Translations under genes and position numbers: made by a program
DNA from: Bradyrhizobium viridifuturi
GTDB lineage: Bacteria; Pseudomonadota; Alphaproteobacteria; Rhizobiales; Xanthobacteraceae
Direction of reading: 5' to 3'
Assembly: GCF_001238275.1 (NCBI RefSeq)
Contig: NZ_LGTB01000032.1
Coordinates: 56,766 to 120,765 of the forward strand
DNA: 64,000 nucleotides
Notes under the pieces: model-generated
What the model was told of the DNA's origin: nothing
The model's input: only the letters and a program-made list of their open reading frames with translations
Databases searched by the model: none
In this document: in pieces, positions 1 through 7,955 of the stretch
How positions within the stretch are numbered: position 1 is the first letter of the stretch
How the letters are laid out: each line of letters begins with the position of its first letter

Positions 1-450
1 GGGTGGGCGCAGACTGCGTCGCCCTCGCTCGGCGTGCAGTCGCCGGCGCAGCAGCCCGTTGAGTCTCAGCAGCAGATCGAGTTGCCGCCGACGCCGGTCG
101 AGCGCGAGAATCCCGGACTGATCAACGAAATCGGAAAGCTGTTCGAGAAGTCGAAGTCGGCGCTGCCACAGCTGAAGAGTCCCGGCGAGACCTTCAACGA
201 CCTGTCGAACCTGGCGCGCCCCTCGACCATGGTGACCGGGCGCGCCGTCTGCGCGGTGGCCGCGAACGGTGCGCCCGACTGCAAGAGCGGCGCCGACCGG
301 CTATGCCAGAGCAAGGGGTTCAAGGAAGGCAAGGGCATCGATATCGACACGTCGGAGAAATGCTCGCCGCTGGTCTATCTGCCGGGCCACAAGCGCAGCC
401 CGAACGACTGCAGAACGGAAAATTTCGTGACACGGGCAGTCTGCCAATAG
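1..450 (+). CDS. Hypothetical secreted-type protein, 5' end outside the window
   Basis: The reading frame is open from the first base of the window, so the N-terminus is missing; the ATG at base 34 is an internal Met in the visible part. The visible 149 residues begin with a Pro/Gln-rich linker and end in a compact domain with six cysteines (Cys in AVCAV, PDCKS, RLCQS, EKCSP, NDCRT, AVCQ). An even number of cysteines suits disulphides in an exported protein, which is inference. I do not recognise the family. It ends 180 bp before the next gene on the same strand, so it may be transcribed separately. Confidence 0.65.
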   Translation, partial: GWAQTASPSLGVQSPAQQPVESQQQIELPPTPVERENPGLINEIGKLFEKSKSALPQLKSPGETFNDLSNLARPSTMVTGRAVCAVAANGAPDCKSGADRLCQSKGFKEGKGIDIDTSEKCSPLVYLPGHKRSPNDCRTENFVTRAVCQ

Positions 451-630
451 CAGCGGCGAAGCTTGCGTCTGGGATGCCAGATGCGGCCGGAAAATACGTT
501 CTTTAGATGAGGTTTTGTCATCCTTTTTGCAGCGCCATAACGCAATACTTGACACTGGAAAGATTGCCTTGTTGGTATGACGGTCAGCATTCGAGACCAA
601 TCAATCGATCAACTTGAGGATCCGCCGCCA

Positions 631-1602
631 ATGTCCATGCCTGCTCTGTTCAAGGGCCGCCTGTCTCTTCCCGTGATCGGGGCACCGCTGTTCATCATCT
701 CCGTGCCCGACCTCGTCATCGCCCAGTGCAAGGCCGGCGTGGTGGGCTCGTTTCCGGCGCTGAATGCGCGGCCGCCGGAACTGCTCGACGAATGGCTGTA
801 CCGGATCAAGGAAGAGCTCGCCGCCTATGACAAGGTGCATCCGGAGCGGCCGTCGGCGCCGTTCGCGGTGAACCAGATCGTGCACAAGTCGAACAACCGG
901 CTCGATCACGACATGGCGCTTTGCGAGAAGCACAAGGTGCCGATGATCATCTCCTCGCTCGGCGCGCGTGAGGAGCTCAACCAGGCCGTCCACGGCTGGG
1001 GCGGCATCGTGTTCCACGACGTGATCAATCAGAAGTTCGCGCACAAGGCGATCGAGAAGGGTGCCGACGGCCTGATCCTGGTCGCGGCCGGTGCCGGCGG
1101 CCATGCCGGCACGCTGTCGCCGTTCCCGTTCGTGTCGGAGACGCGGCAGTGGTTCGACGGGCCGATCGCGCTGTCGGGCACCATCGCCAACGGCCGCGCC
1201 ATTCGCGCCGCGCGCATCATCGGCGCCGACTTCGCCTATATCGGCTCCGCCTTCATTGCGACCAAGGAGGCGAATGCGGTCGAGGGCTACAAGAGCATGA
1301 TAACCAATTCGTCCGCCGAGGACATCGTCTACTCCAATCTGTTCACCGGCGTGCACGGCAACTATTTGAAGCCGTCGATCGTTGCGGCCGGTATGGATCC
1401 GGAAAACCTGCCGACATCAGATCCCTCGAAGATGAGCTTCGGCACCGATGCGTCCGGCGAGCGCGCCAAGCCGAAAGCCTGGAAGGAGATCTGGGGCTCC
1501 GGCCAGGGCGTCGGCAGCATCTCCAAGGTGGTGCCGGCGGCCGAGTTGATTGGCCGTTTCAAGAAGGAATACGACGAAGCGGTCGATCCGGCGCTTGGCT
1601 AA
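631..1602 (+). CDS. Nitronate monooxygenase family protein (NMO / 2-nitropropane dioxygenase-like)
   Basis: A 323-residue FMN-dependent TIM-barrel protein of the nitronate monooxygenase family, which oxidises alkyl nitronates to carbonyl compounds and nitrite in the cytoplasm. Visible marks are the N-terminal LSLPVIGAPLFIIS strand, the AAGAGGHAG phosphate/flavin loop containing the His expected in the family, and the GADFAYIGSAFIAT strand near the C-terminal phosphate site. An in-frame ATG 54 bp upstream exists, but the MSMPALFKG start is preferred: a GAGG lies about ten bases before it, and homologous NMOs begin just before the first barrel strand. A hairpin and a Rhizobiales-type repeat follow. 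The real substrate is not shown by sequence. Confidence 0.9.
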   Translation: MSMPALFKGRLSLPVIGAPLFIISVPDLVIAQCKAGVVGSFPALNARPPELLDEWLYRIKEELAAYDKVHPERPSAPFAVNQIVHKSNNRLDHDMALCEKHKVPMIISSLGAREELNQAVHGWGGIVFHDVINQKFAHKAIEKGADGLILVAAGAGGHAGTLSPFPFVSETRQWFDGPIALSGTIANGRAIRAARIIGADFAYIGSAFIATKEANAVEGYKSMITNSSAEDIVYSNLFTGVHGNYLKPSIVAAGMDPENLPTSDPSKMSFGTDASGERAKPKAWKEIWGSGQGVGSISKVVPAAELIGRFKKEYDEAVDPALG

Positions 1603-1633
1603 AGCGCGGTGATCAGGATGAACCACCGCGCTT
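1602..1633 (+). terminator. Hairpin after the NMO gene
   Basis: Stem AAGCGCGGT pairs perfectly with ACCGCGCTT across a 14-base loop, starting at the NMO stop codon. It is not followed by a clean T-run. It may be a terminator or simply the first half of the composite repeat that continues to base 1695. Confidence 0.4.
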
Positions 1634-1646
1634 CAGCTTTCTGTTT

Positions 1647-1695
1647 GAGCATGGTCTCTTCGGAAAACCGCTCAACACTTTTCCGGATCATGCTC
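1647..1695. repeat. Rhizobiales-type intergenic palindromic repeat
   Basis: A 49-base imperfect palindrome begins GAGCATG and ends CATGCTC, with CGGAAAA and TTTTCCG inside. From memory this matches a repeat family (GAGCATGATC...TTTTCCGGATCATGCTC) found in many intergenic regions of Bradyrhizobium and Rhodopseudomonas. It ends two bases before the thioesterase start codon, so it forms that gene's leader. Confidence 0.6.
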
Positions 1696-1697
1696 TG

Positions 1698-2471
1698 ATG
1701 GAGCCGATCTTTCGCGTTGACGGCGACCGCGTCGTCACCAGTCCCGACGCCGCGGGTCCCTGGGACCCGCGGATGCAGCACGGCTCTGCGCCGGCGGCGC
1801 TGGTGGTATGGGCTGCCGAAGCCATTCCGACGCCGGTGCCGATGCGGATAGCGCGGGTCACGATCGATCTGATGCGTCCGGTGCCGGTGGCGCCGCTGAC
1901 GGTCTCGAGCGAGATCCTGCGCGACGGCCGCAAGATCCAGCTCTGCGGCGTCAGGCTGCTCGCCGACGGCGTCCTCGTCGTCTCGGCCACCGTGCTGAAG
2001 ATCAAGCAGCAGGCGGCCGAGCTGCCGCCCGACATCGCGGCGCTTCCGGTCGATCTGCCCGGCCCCGACGAAAGCATGGTCGAGCCGGGTAATCTTGCGA
2101 ACAGCCCGTTCGTCAAATGCATCTCGATGCGGGCCGCGCGCGGCCGCTTCGGCGTGAAGGGCCCGGGCGCGATCTGGTTCCGTGTCGATCGACCGCTGAT
2201 CGCGGGGGCTGCCGTCTCGCAGGCGATGCGCGCCGTGGTCGCCTCCGACTTCTCCAACGGCACCTCGCCGGCGCTCGATTTCGACCAATGGACCTTCATC
2301 AACGCCGATCTCACCGTGAGCCTGGCGCGCGAGCCGGTCGGCGACTGGGTCCTGCTCGACGGCGAGTCTTGGATCGGGCCTGACGGCGCCGGGCTTGCGA
2401 TGTCGCGGCTCGCCGACGTGCGGGGCTATTTCGGCCGGGCGGTGCAGAGCCTGGTGATCGAACCGCGCTAG
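1698..2471 (+). CDS. TesB-like acyl-CoA thioesterase family protein
   Basis: A 257-residue protein resembling the double-hotdog TesB-like thioesterases that hydrolyse acyl-CoA. Support is the N-terminal hotdog with PVPMRIARVTIDLMRPVPV (a typical beta strand and turn), the middle SFxN-like region replaced by SDFSNGTSPALDFDQW, and the C-terminal WVLLDGESWIGPDGAGLA strands. The frame stays open upstream into the NMO gene, but the first ATG after the NMO stop is the plausible start; no good ribosome site is visible because the palindromic repeat occupies the leader. Substrate unknown. Its position after an NMO gene and near an acyl-CoA synthetase suggests acyl-CoA turnover. Confidence 0.75.
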   Translation: MEPIFRVDGDRVVTSPDAAGPWDPRMQHGSAPAALVVWAAEAIPTPVPMRIARVTIDLMRPVPVAPLTVSSEILRDGRKIQLCGVRLLADGVLVVSATVLKIKQQAAELPPDIAALPVDLPGPDESMVEPGNLANSPFVKCISMRAARGRFGVKGPGAIWFRVDRPLIAGAAVSQAMRAVVASDFSNGTSPALDFDQWTFINADLTVSLAREPVGDWVLLDGESWIGPDGAGLAMSRLADVRGYFGRAVQSLVIEPR

Positions 2472-2932
2472 CCAGCACTGCGCTGCTCCAACCTTCTCTT
2501 GAAAAGGGGAGGTCGCTTCGCGCGTCCGAACAACGCGGGTGGCGGTCTGCGCCCTCCGCACACAGCATCGCCTGCGGCTGACCTGATCCGGGCCTTCCCC
2601 TTTTCAGCTCGGGCGCGGCAGCACTTAGATGATTTCGGAATATTAGAAATATATCCCTGATTTGCCTGACGCGTCAAGTTGTCGTGTCGAAGCCCGGCAG
2701 CCCACCGGCTCCTTTGCATGGGGTTGTTTTCGATATTTTGAGGCGTGCCTGCCCCTTGGGCAAAAATTAACTCACGCCGCGGGAACGGTTGGCGGCACGA
2801 GCGAGTTTCGCTCCCGTTAGGGGGCCCCATGACGCGTATCGATCCCGCCGCCGGCACCGTGGCCATGGCCACCCGGCGGCCTTGTGCTGTGCCGGCCGCT
2901 GCGGACCCCCGGCCGTCGCAGGGACCTTCGCG
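2472..2932. other. Intergenic region with inverted repeat and AT-rich promoter-like island
   Basis: No convincing gene is seen. An 11-base arm starting GAAAAGGGGA at 2501 pairs with CCCCTTTTC ending at 2605, a long-range inverted repeat. Around 2632-2650 an unusually AT-rich stretch has ATTTC/GAAAT arms flanking GGAATATTA, a plausible promoter or operator for the downstream kinase. Confidence 0.35.
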
Positions 2933-5098
2933 ATGAAGCCCGGCCCGTCCTCGGAACGCGCGGTCATCCTTGCCGCGAGCGAGCGGGACGCCGTCAGGAC
3001 TGCCCATCTGATCAAGGAGGCCGGCTACTACGCCAATATCTGCGGCGACATCGCCGAGCTCGAGCGCCAGGTCGCAAGCGGCGCCGGCCTTGCCATCATC
3101 GCGGACGAGGCGATCGGGACCGCGGATCTCGCCGGCCTGACGCGCTGGCTGAACGAGCAGCCGTCATGGTCGGACTTCCCGATCGTTCTGATGAGCGAGG
3201 GCGGCGGTCCCGAGCGCAGCCCGGAAGCGGCGCGGCTCGGCCGCGCGCTCGGCAATGTGACCTTCATCGAGCGCCCGTTCCATCCGACCACGCTGGTGAG
3301 CCTGGTCGCGGCGGCGGTGCGAGGTCGCCGCCGTCAATACCAGACCCGCGCGATTCTCGAAGACCTCACCGAGAGCGAAAGCCTGCTGCAGACGGCGCTC
3401 GATGCCGGCCATCTCGGCGCGCTCGAACTGCACGTACCGGGCTTCGAGCTGGAGGCCTCCGCGACCTGCAAGCGCTTCTTCGGGCATGCCGCGGACCTGC
3501 CGTTCACCTATCAGGACCTGCTCGAGGCGGTTCATCCCGACGACCGCGCCCGGCGGCAGGAGGTCGTCGAGCACACGCTCAAGACCGGCGCCGACTACAA
3601 GATCGAGTATCGCAACATCTGGCCCGACGGCAGCCAGCACTGGGTCGACGTGCGCGCCCGCGCGGTGCGCCGGCCCGACGGCAACATCCGGTCGCTGGTC
3701 GGGGTCTGTTCCGACATCACCGCGCGCAAGACCGCGGAGATCGAGCGCGAGGCGCTGCTGGCGCAACTCGCCGCCGAGCGCTCCGCGCTTGCCGAGCTCA
3801 CCGCGACGCTGGAGCAGCGGGTCGAGCAGCGCACCGCCGATTTGATGAAGGAGGTCGCCGCGCGCGAGCGGGCGCAGGAGCAGCTCCGCCATGCGCAGAA
3901 GCTGGAGGCGATCGGCCAGCTCACCGGCGGCGTCGCGCACGACTTCAACAATCTCCTGATGGCGGTGATGGGCAATCTCGACCTGCTGCGCAAGCGGATG
4001 CCGGAGGACCCGCGGCTGCAGCGGCTGGTCGACGGCGCGCTGCAGGGCGCCGAGCGCGGAGCCTCGCTGACGCAGCGGCTGCTGGCATTCGCGCGGCAGC
4101 AGGATCTGCGCGCGGTGCCGGTCGATCTCGGTGCGCTGGTGCGCGACATGAGTGAATTGCTCGAGCGCTCACTCGGACCGCGCATCGTGCTGCGGCTCGA
4201 TATTCCCGACGGATTGCCGCCGGCCTGCGTCGATACCAACCAGCTCGAGCTTGCGGTGCTCAACCTTGCGATCAATGCACGCGATGCGATGCCGGATGGC
4301 GGCGCGATCGAGATCCGCCTCGCGGCCTGGCAGGCCAAGAATGAGCAGGCCAAGAACGAGCAGATCGGGAACGAGCAGACCAAGAGCGATCCGGCGCTGC
4401 ATCCGGGCAACTACCTGAAACTGTCGGTGATCGACAGCGGCACCGGCATGACGCCGGAGGTGTTGAAGCGGGCGATCGAGCCGTTCTTCTCGTCGAAGCC
4501 GGTGGGCAAGGGCACCGGGCTGGGCCTGTCGATGGTGCATGGGCTCGCGGTGCAGCTCGGCGGCGCGTTGCAGCTGTCGAGCGCGGTCGGCGAGGGCACC
4601 ACGGCGGTGCTGGTGCTGCCGGTCGCAACTGCCGCGCCGGAAGCCGCAAGTCCCGTACCCGTGGCGCAGCCGGTCAAGCGCTCTGCGGTGATCCTGCTGG
4701 TCGACGACGATCCGCTGATCGCGATGTCGACCATGGAGATGCTGGAGGACCTCGGCCATCGCGTGATCGGCGCCAATTCGGGGCCGCACGCGCTCGATAT
4801 CCTCAGGAGCGACCAGGAGATCGACCTGATGATGACCGATCATGTGATGCCCGGCATGACCGGCATCGAGCTCGCCGCGGCCTCGCGTGAGGTGCGGCCG
4901 CAGCTCGTCGTCCTGCTTGCCACCGGCTATGCCGAACTGCCCGACGGCACCCACGTCGACCTGCCGCGGCTGGCCAAGCCCTACCACCAGGATCAGCTGC
5001 GAGAGCGGCTCGACCAGCTATTGGGCCGGGGAGCGGCGAGCGACCTGCGTGTTGCCGCTGAGGACGCTGGCCCTCTGATTCTCCCCCCGCCACCCTGA
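2933..5098 (+). CDS. Hybrid sensor histidine kinase (PAS - HisKA - HATPase - receiver)
   Basis: A 721-residue cytoplasmic hybrid kinase. In order: a degenerate receiver-like domain (about 8-125) lacking a clear phospho-Asp pocket, a PAS fold (about 155-265) with the GVCSDITARK exit, a coiled coil (270-325), HisKA with phospho-His336 in GGVAHDFNN, an HATPase with N-box NLAINARDAMPDGG and G-boxes DSGTGM and GKGTGLGLSM, and a C-terminal receiver with VDDDPLI and phospho-Asp636 in TDHVMPGMTG. No membrane segment is visible, so the signal should be cytoplasmic. The ATG is chosen because an AGGGA precedes it; the longer frame codes implausible Arg/His-rich sequence. Four 15-base tandem units interrupt the ATPase domain. 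Confidence 0.9.
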   Translation: MKPGPSSERAVILAASERDAVRTAHLIKEAGYYANICGDIAELERQVASGAGLAIIADEAIGTADLAGLTRWLNEQPSWSDFPIVLMSEGGGPERSPEAARLGRALGNVTFIERPFHPTTLVSLVAAAVRGRRRQYQTRAILEDLTESESLLQTALDAGHLGALELHVPGFELEASATCKRFFGHAADLPFTYQDLLEAVHPDDRARRQEVVEHTLKTGADYKIEYRNIWPDGSQHWVDVRARAVRRPDGNIRSLVGVCSDITARKTAEIEREALLAQLAAERSALAELTATLEQRVEQRTADLMKEVAARERAQEQLRHAQKLEAIGQLTGGVAHDFNNLLMAVMGNLDLLRKRMPEDPRLQRLVDGALQGAERGASLTQRLLAFARQQDLRAVPVDLGALVRDMSELLERSLGPRIVLRLDIPDGLPPACVDTNQLELAVLNLAINARDAMPDGGAIEIRLAAWQAKNEQAKNEQIGNEQTKSDPALHPGNYLKLSVIDSGTGMTPEVLKRAIEPFFSSKPVGKGTGLGLSMVHGLAVQLGGALQLSSAVGEGTTAVLVLPVATAAPEAASPVPVAQPVKRSAVILLVDDDPLIAMSTMEMLEDLGHRVIGANSGPHALDILRSDQEIDLMMTDHVMPGMTGIELAAASREVRPQLVVLLATGYAELPDGTHVDLPRLAKPYHQDQLRERLDQLLGRGAASDLRVAAEDAGPLILPPPP
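4331..4390 (+). repeat. Four tandem 15-bp units inside the kinase ATPase domain
   Basis: Units CAGGCCAAGAATGAG, CAGGCCAAGAACGAG, CAGATCGGGAACGAG and CAGACCAAGAGCGAT encode Gln-(Ala/Thr/Ile)-(Lys/Gly)-(Asn/Ser)-(Glu/Asp) repeats. They sit between the N-box and the first glycine box, where a surface loop is expected, and keep frame. Confidence 0.85.
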
Positions 5099-5292
5099 GA
5101 GTGGCGCTCGGGTGGCGGCTCGAAGGGCAACGGCTCCGGTCTTCGCCGCGTGGCTGACAATGTCGGAAATGTGATCTGCGCGCGCCGGCGACGCGGGAAG
5201 GGTGAGCGCGCCGCCGGTGTTTCTCACACCGTTCGAACACGTATTGGCCATAGGTCGTTGCAGAACGCCGCGCACCACACAGGAGCTGATCG

Positions 5293-6249
5293 ATGAAGAT
5301 GTCCACCCGGCTCGCGATGTCTGCCGTTCTGACCGGCATGGCCATGCAGGCTTCGGCAAATGATCTGCAGTCGAGCCGGCGCTCGGTCTCGTATCACACG
5401 GTAGACGTCCAGGGCGTCAACGTCTTCTATCGCGAAGCGGGGCCGGCCGACGCACCTGTCGTGCTGCTGCTCCACGGCTTTCCATCCTCATCGCGGATGT
5501 GGGAGCCGATACTGCCGCTTCTCGCCGATAAATATCATCTGATCGCCCCCGATTATCCGGGATTCGGCAACAGCAGCGCGCCGGCTCCGTCCAGTTTCGA
5601 ATACAGCTTCGACAATCTCGCGCGCGTGACGAACGAGTTCACGACGAAGCTCGGCCTCACCAACTATGTGCTGTTCATGCAGGACTATGGCGGGCCCGTC
5701 GGCTTCCGCCTGGCGCTCGCGCATCCTGAACGGGTCCGCGCCATCATTATCCAGAATGCAGTCGCGCACGAACCGGGCTTGAGTCCGCTTTGGGAGGCGC
5801 GCAGGAAATTCTGGGCGGATCCGGTGCACGAGATCGACAAGCTCAAGGCCAATTTCACGTCGTTCGAGGCAACGCGCCAGCGTCATGTCGGGACGAGCCC
5901 GCATCCCGAACGTTACGACCCGGATCTGTGGGTCGACGAATCCGCGTTTCTGTCCCGCCCGGGCCAGGCCGACATCCAGACCACGCTGTTCCTGGATTAC
6001 CGCACCAACGTTGCCTCCTACCCGCAATGGCAGAAATGGCTTCGCGAGACGCAGCCGCGAACCCTCGTGGTCTGGGGCAGATACGATCCGTCGTTTACCG
6101 TCGCCGGTGCCACCGCCTATGCCGCCGACGTTCCGGCAGCCGAGGTCCACATCCTGGACGCGGGACATTTCGCGCTTGACGAAGCGACCGATGAGATCGC
6201 GACACTGGTGCGCGACTTCCTTGCCCGTCTCGAGCAGCGCAAGGAATGA
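5293..6249 (+). CDS. Exported alpha/beta hydrolase with Asp nucleophile (haloalkane dehalogenase/epoxide hydrolase-like)
   Basis: A 318-residue alpha/beta-hydrolase. Residues 1-22 resemble a signal peptide ending near ASA|ND, so a periplasmic site is likely. The oxyanion motif HGFPSSS (61-67), the nucleophile elbow MQDYGG with Asp131, WGRYDP for the acid strand and the GHFALDE His fit the Asp-nucleophile branch (haloalkane dehalogenases, epoxide hydrolases, fluoroacetate dehalogenase) rather than Ser esterases. Substrate cannot be told from sequence. A GGAG lies a few bases before the ATG. The gene converges with the acyl-CoA synthetase gene, with a hairpin between them. Confidence 0.85.
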   Translation: MKMSTRLAMSAVLTGMAMQASANDLQSSRRSVSYHTVDVQGVNVFYREAGPADAPVVLLLHGFPSSSRMWEPILPLLADKYHLIAPDYPGFGNSSAPAPSSFEYSFDNLARVTNEFTTKLGLTNYVLFMQDYGGPVGFRLALAHPERVRAIIIQNAVAHEPGLSPLWEARRKFWADPVHEIDKLKANFTSFEATRQRHVGTSPHPERYDPDLWVDESAFLSRPGQADIQTTLFLDYRTNVASYPQWQKWLRETQPRTLVVWGRYDPSFTVAGATAYAADVPAAEVHILDAGHFALDEATDEIATLVRDFLARLEQRKE

Positions 6250-6263
6250 CGCCGAATATGGCG

Positions 6264-6280
6264 CGGCCCACATTGGGCCG
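6264..6280. terminator. Stem-loop between convergent genes
   Basis: CGGCCCA-CAT-TGGGCCG is a perfect 7-bp stem with a 3-base loop located 14 bp after the hydrolase stop and 47 bp after the end of the opposing synthetase gene. It has no T-run, so it may act only as a weak or bidirectional stop. Confidence 0.4.
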
Positions 6281-6327
6281 GGCCAGGACGAACGTGGGAA
6301 CGGCGCCAAGCCTTTCGCTGCGATACC

Positions 6328-7890
6328 TCACCCCACCATGCGGTCGCGGCCGGTCCAGAAGCCTGCCTTCAGCACCTTCTTGTCGACCTTGCCGACGCCG
6401 GTCATCGGCAGCTCCTTGACGAACTGGATCTGCTTCGGCGCATGCGCCGAGCCCTTTTTCGCCTTGACGAGGCCGATCAGCTCGTCGGCATTGGGCGAAG
6501 TGCCCTCGCGTGCCACCACGACGGCGGTGACCGCCTCGCCCCATTTGTCGTCGGGCACGCCGACGACGGCGACCATCGCGACGTCGGCGTGCTGCGACAG
6601 CACATCCTCGACCTCGCGCGGGAAGATGTTGAAGCCGCCGGACACGATCATGTCCTTCTTGCGGTCGAGGATGAACATGTAGCCGCGCTCGTCCTTGCGC
6701 GCGATGTCGCCGGTGTGCAGCCAGCCGCTCTTCAGCGTTTCCGCCGTGATGTCGGGCCGTTTCCAGTATTCGGCCATCACATGCGTGGCGCGCACGCAGA
6801 TCTCGCCGGCCTCGCCGGTCGCGACCTCCTGGTCGTCCTGATCGAGGATCTTCACCTGGCAGGCGGTGATCGGGAAGCCGCAGGACAGGAACAGCTCCGG
6901 CGTCTTCGGATCGTGGTCGGCCTTGCGCAGCACCGAAACCGGATAGCATTCGGTCTGGCCGTAGAGCTGCGAGAACACCGGGCCGATCCGCTCGATGCCT
7001 TCGACCAGCCGGCTCGGCGACATCGCGGACGCCCCGTACAGCAACAGCTCGAGCGAGGAGAGGTCGGTCTTGGGCAGCGCGGGATGATCCAGCATCACGT
7101 AGATCATGGTCGGCACGAACAGCGTGAAGTTGATCTTCTCGCGCTCGATGGTCTTGAACACCGCCTCCGGATCGAACCCCTTCAGCATGTGCACGGTGCC
7201 GCCGCGCATCAATGTCGGCAGCACTTTTGTCCCCGCGACGTGGCTGATGGGGGCCACGGTGAGGTAGCGCGGCGTCTCCGGGATTTCGAAGTCGGCGAGG
7301 ATGGCGGCGGCGAAGCCGCCATATTCGCGGTGATAGCGCAACGCGCCCTTGGATTTGCCGGTCGTGCCGCCGGTGTAGTTCAGGGTCGAGATGTCGTCCT
7401 CGCGCGCGAAGTTTTTCGCGCTCGCGCTGCCGGCGTCTTCGACCGTCTGCAAGAGGTCGGCGCCGTAATCCGCCGGGCCGAGCGTGAACACGGTCTTCAG
7501 CCCCGGCGCTTTTGCCGCGAGCTCGCCACCGCGGTCGCGAAACGTGATGCCGTCGACGATCAGCATCTGCGCCTCGGAGTCCTCGAGCTGGAACAGCTGG
7601 TCGTCGAGCGAGCCGAGCGGATGCAGCCAGGTGATCGCGAGCCGCGACAATTGCGCGGCGACGCCGGCGCACCAGCTGTCGGCGCGGTTGGCGGTAAGGA
7701 AGGCGACGCGAGTGCCCGGCGCAAAGCCGAGCCGCATGAACACGCCCTGCATCCGCCCGATCAGGTCGGTCGCGCCCTGATAGCTGAGCGAGCCGCCCGG
7801 CCATGCGAAGGCGGTGCGCGACGGATAGCGCGCCAGCGCCCGCAAGGTCTGCTCGCAGACCGCCGGAAATGCATAGAGCGGATTGCTCAT
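6328..7890 (-). CDS. Acyl-CoA synthetase (AMP-forming)
   Basis: A 520-residue ANL-superfamily enzyme that activates a carboxylic acid to acyl-AMP and then acyl-CoA. Motifs visible: P-loop YTGGTTGKSKG, the aromatic/ATP motif LYGQTE, the hinge GWLHTGD followed by DRKKDMIVSGG, and the C-terminal catalytic Lys in PMTGVGKVDKK. The binding-pocket region is not diagnostic, so chain length or aromatic specificity is open. It is divergent from an NMO paralog across 65 bp that contain an operator-like palindrome, so the two may be co-regulated. Confidence 0.92.
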   Translation of the reverse strand: MSNPLYAFPAVCEQTLRALARYPSRTAFAWPGGSLSYQGATDLIGRMQGVFMRLGFAPGTRVAFLTANRADSWCAGVAAQLSRLAITWLHPLGSLDDQLFQLEDSEAQMLIVDGITFRDRGGELAAKAPGLKTVFTLGPADYGADLLQTVEDAGSASAKNFAREDDISTLNYTGGTTGKSKGALRYHREYGGFAAAILADFEIPETPRYLTVAPISHVAGTKVLPTLMRGGTVHMLKGFDPEAVFKTIEREKINFTLFVPTMIYVMLDHPALPKTDLSSLELLLYGASAMSPSRLVEGIERIGPVFSQLYGQTECYPVSVLRKADHDPKTPELFLSCGFPITACQVKILDQDDQEVATGEAGEICVRATHVMAEYWKRPDITAETLKSGWLHTGDIARKDERGYMFILDRKKDMIVSGGFNIFPREVEDVLSQHADVAMVAVVGVPDDKWGEAVTAVVVAREGTSPNADELIGLVKAKKGSAHAPKQIQFVKELPMTGVGKVDKKVLKAGFWTGRDRMVG

Positions 7891-7934
7891 CTCGTGGTCT
7901 CCTCCCGCTTTGTCTTTGGCTTCTCGCGTGCCAA

Positions 7935-7953
7935 TGTTGGCGCAACGCTAACA
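7935..7953. promoter_or_regulatory. Operator-like palindrome in a divergent promoter
   Basis: TGTTGGCG-CAA-CGCTAACA has 8-bp arms with a single mismatch. It sits between the acyl-CoA synthetase and the second NMO gene, three bases before the first NMO start candidate, where a repressor could cover both promoters. The regulator is not identifiable here. Confidence 0.45.
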
Positions 7954-7955
7954 CA

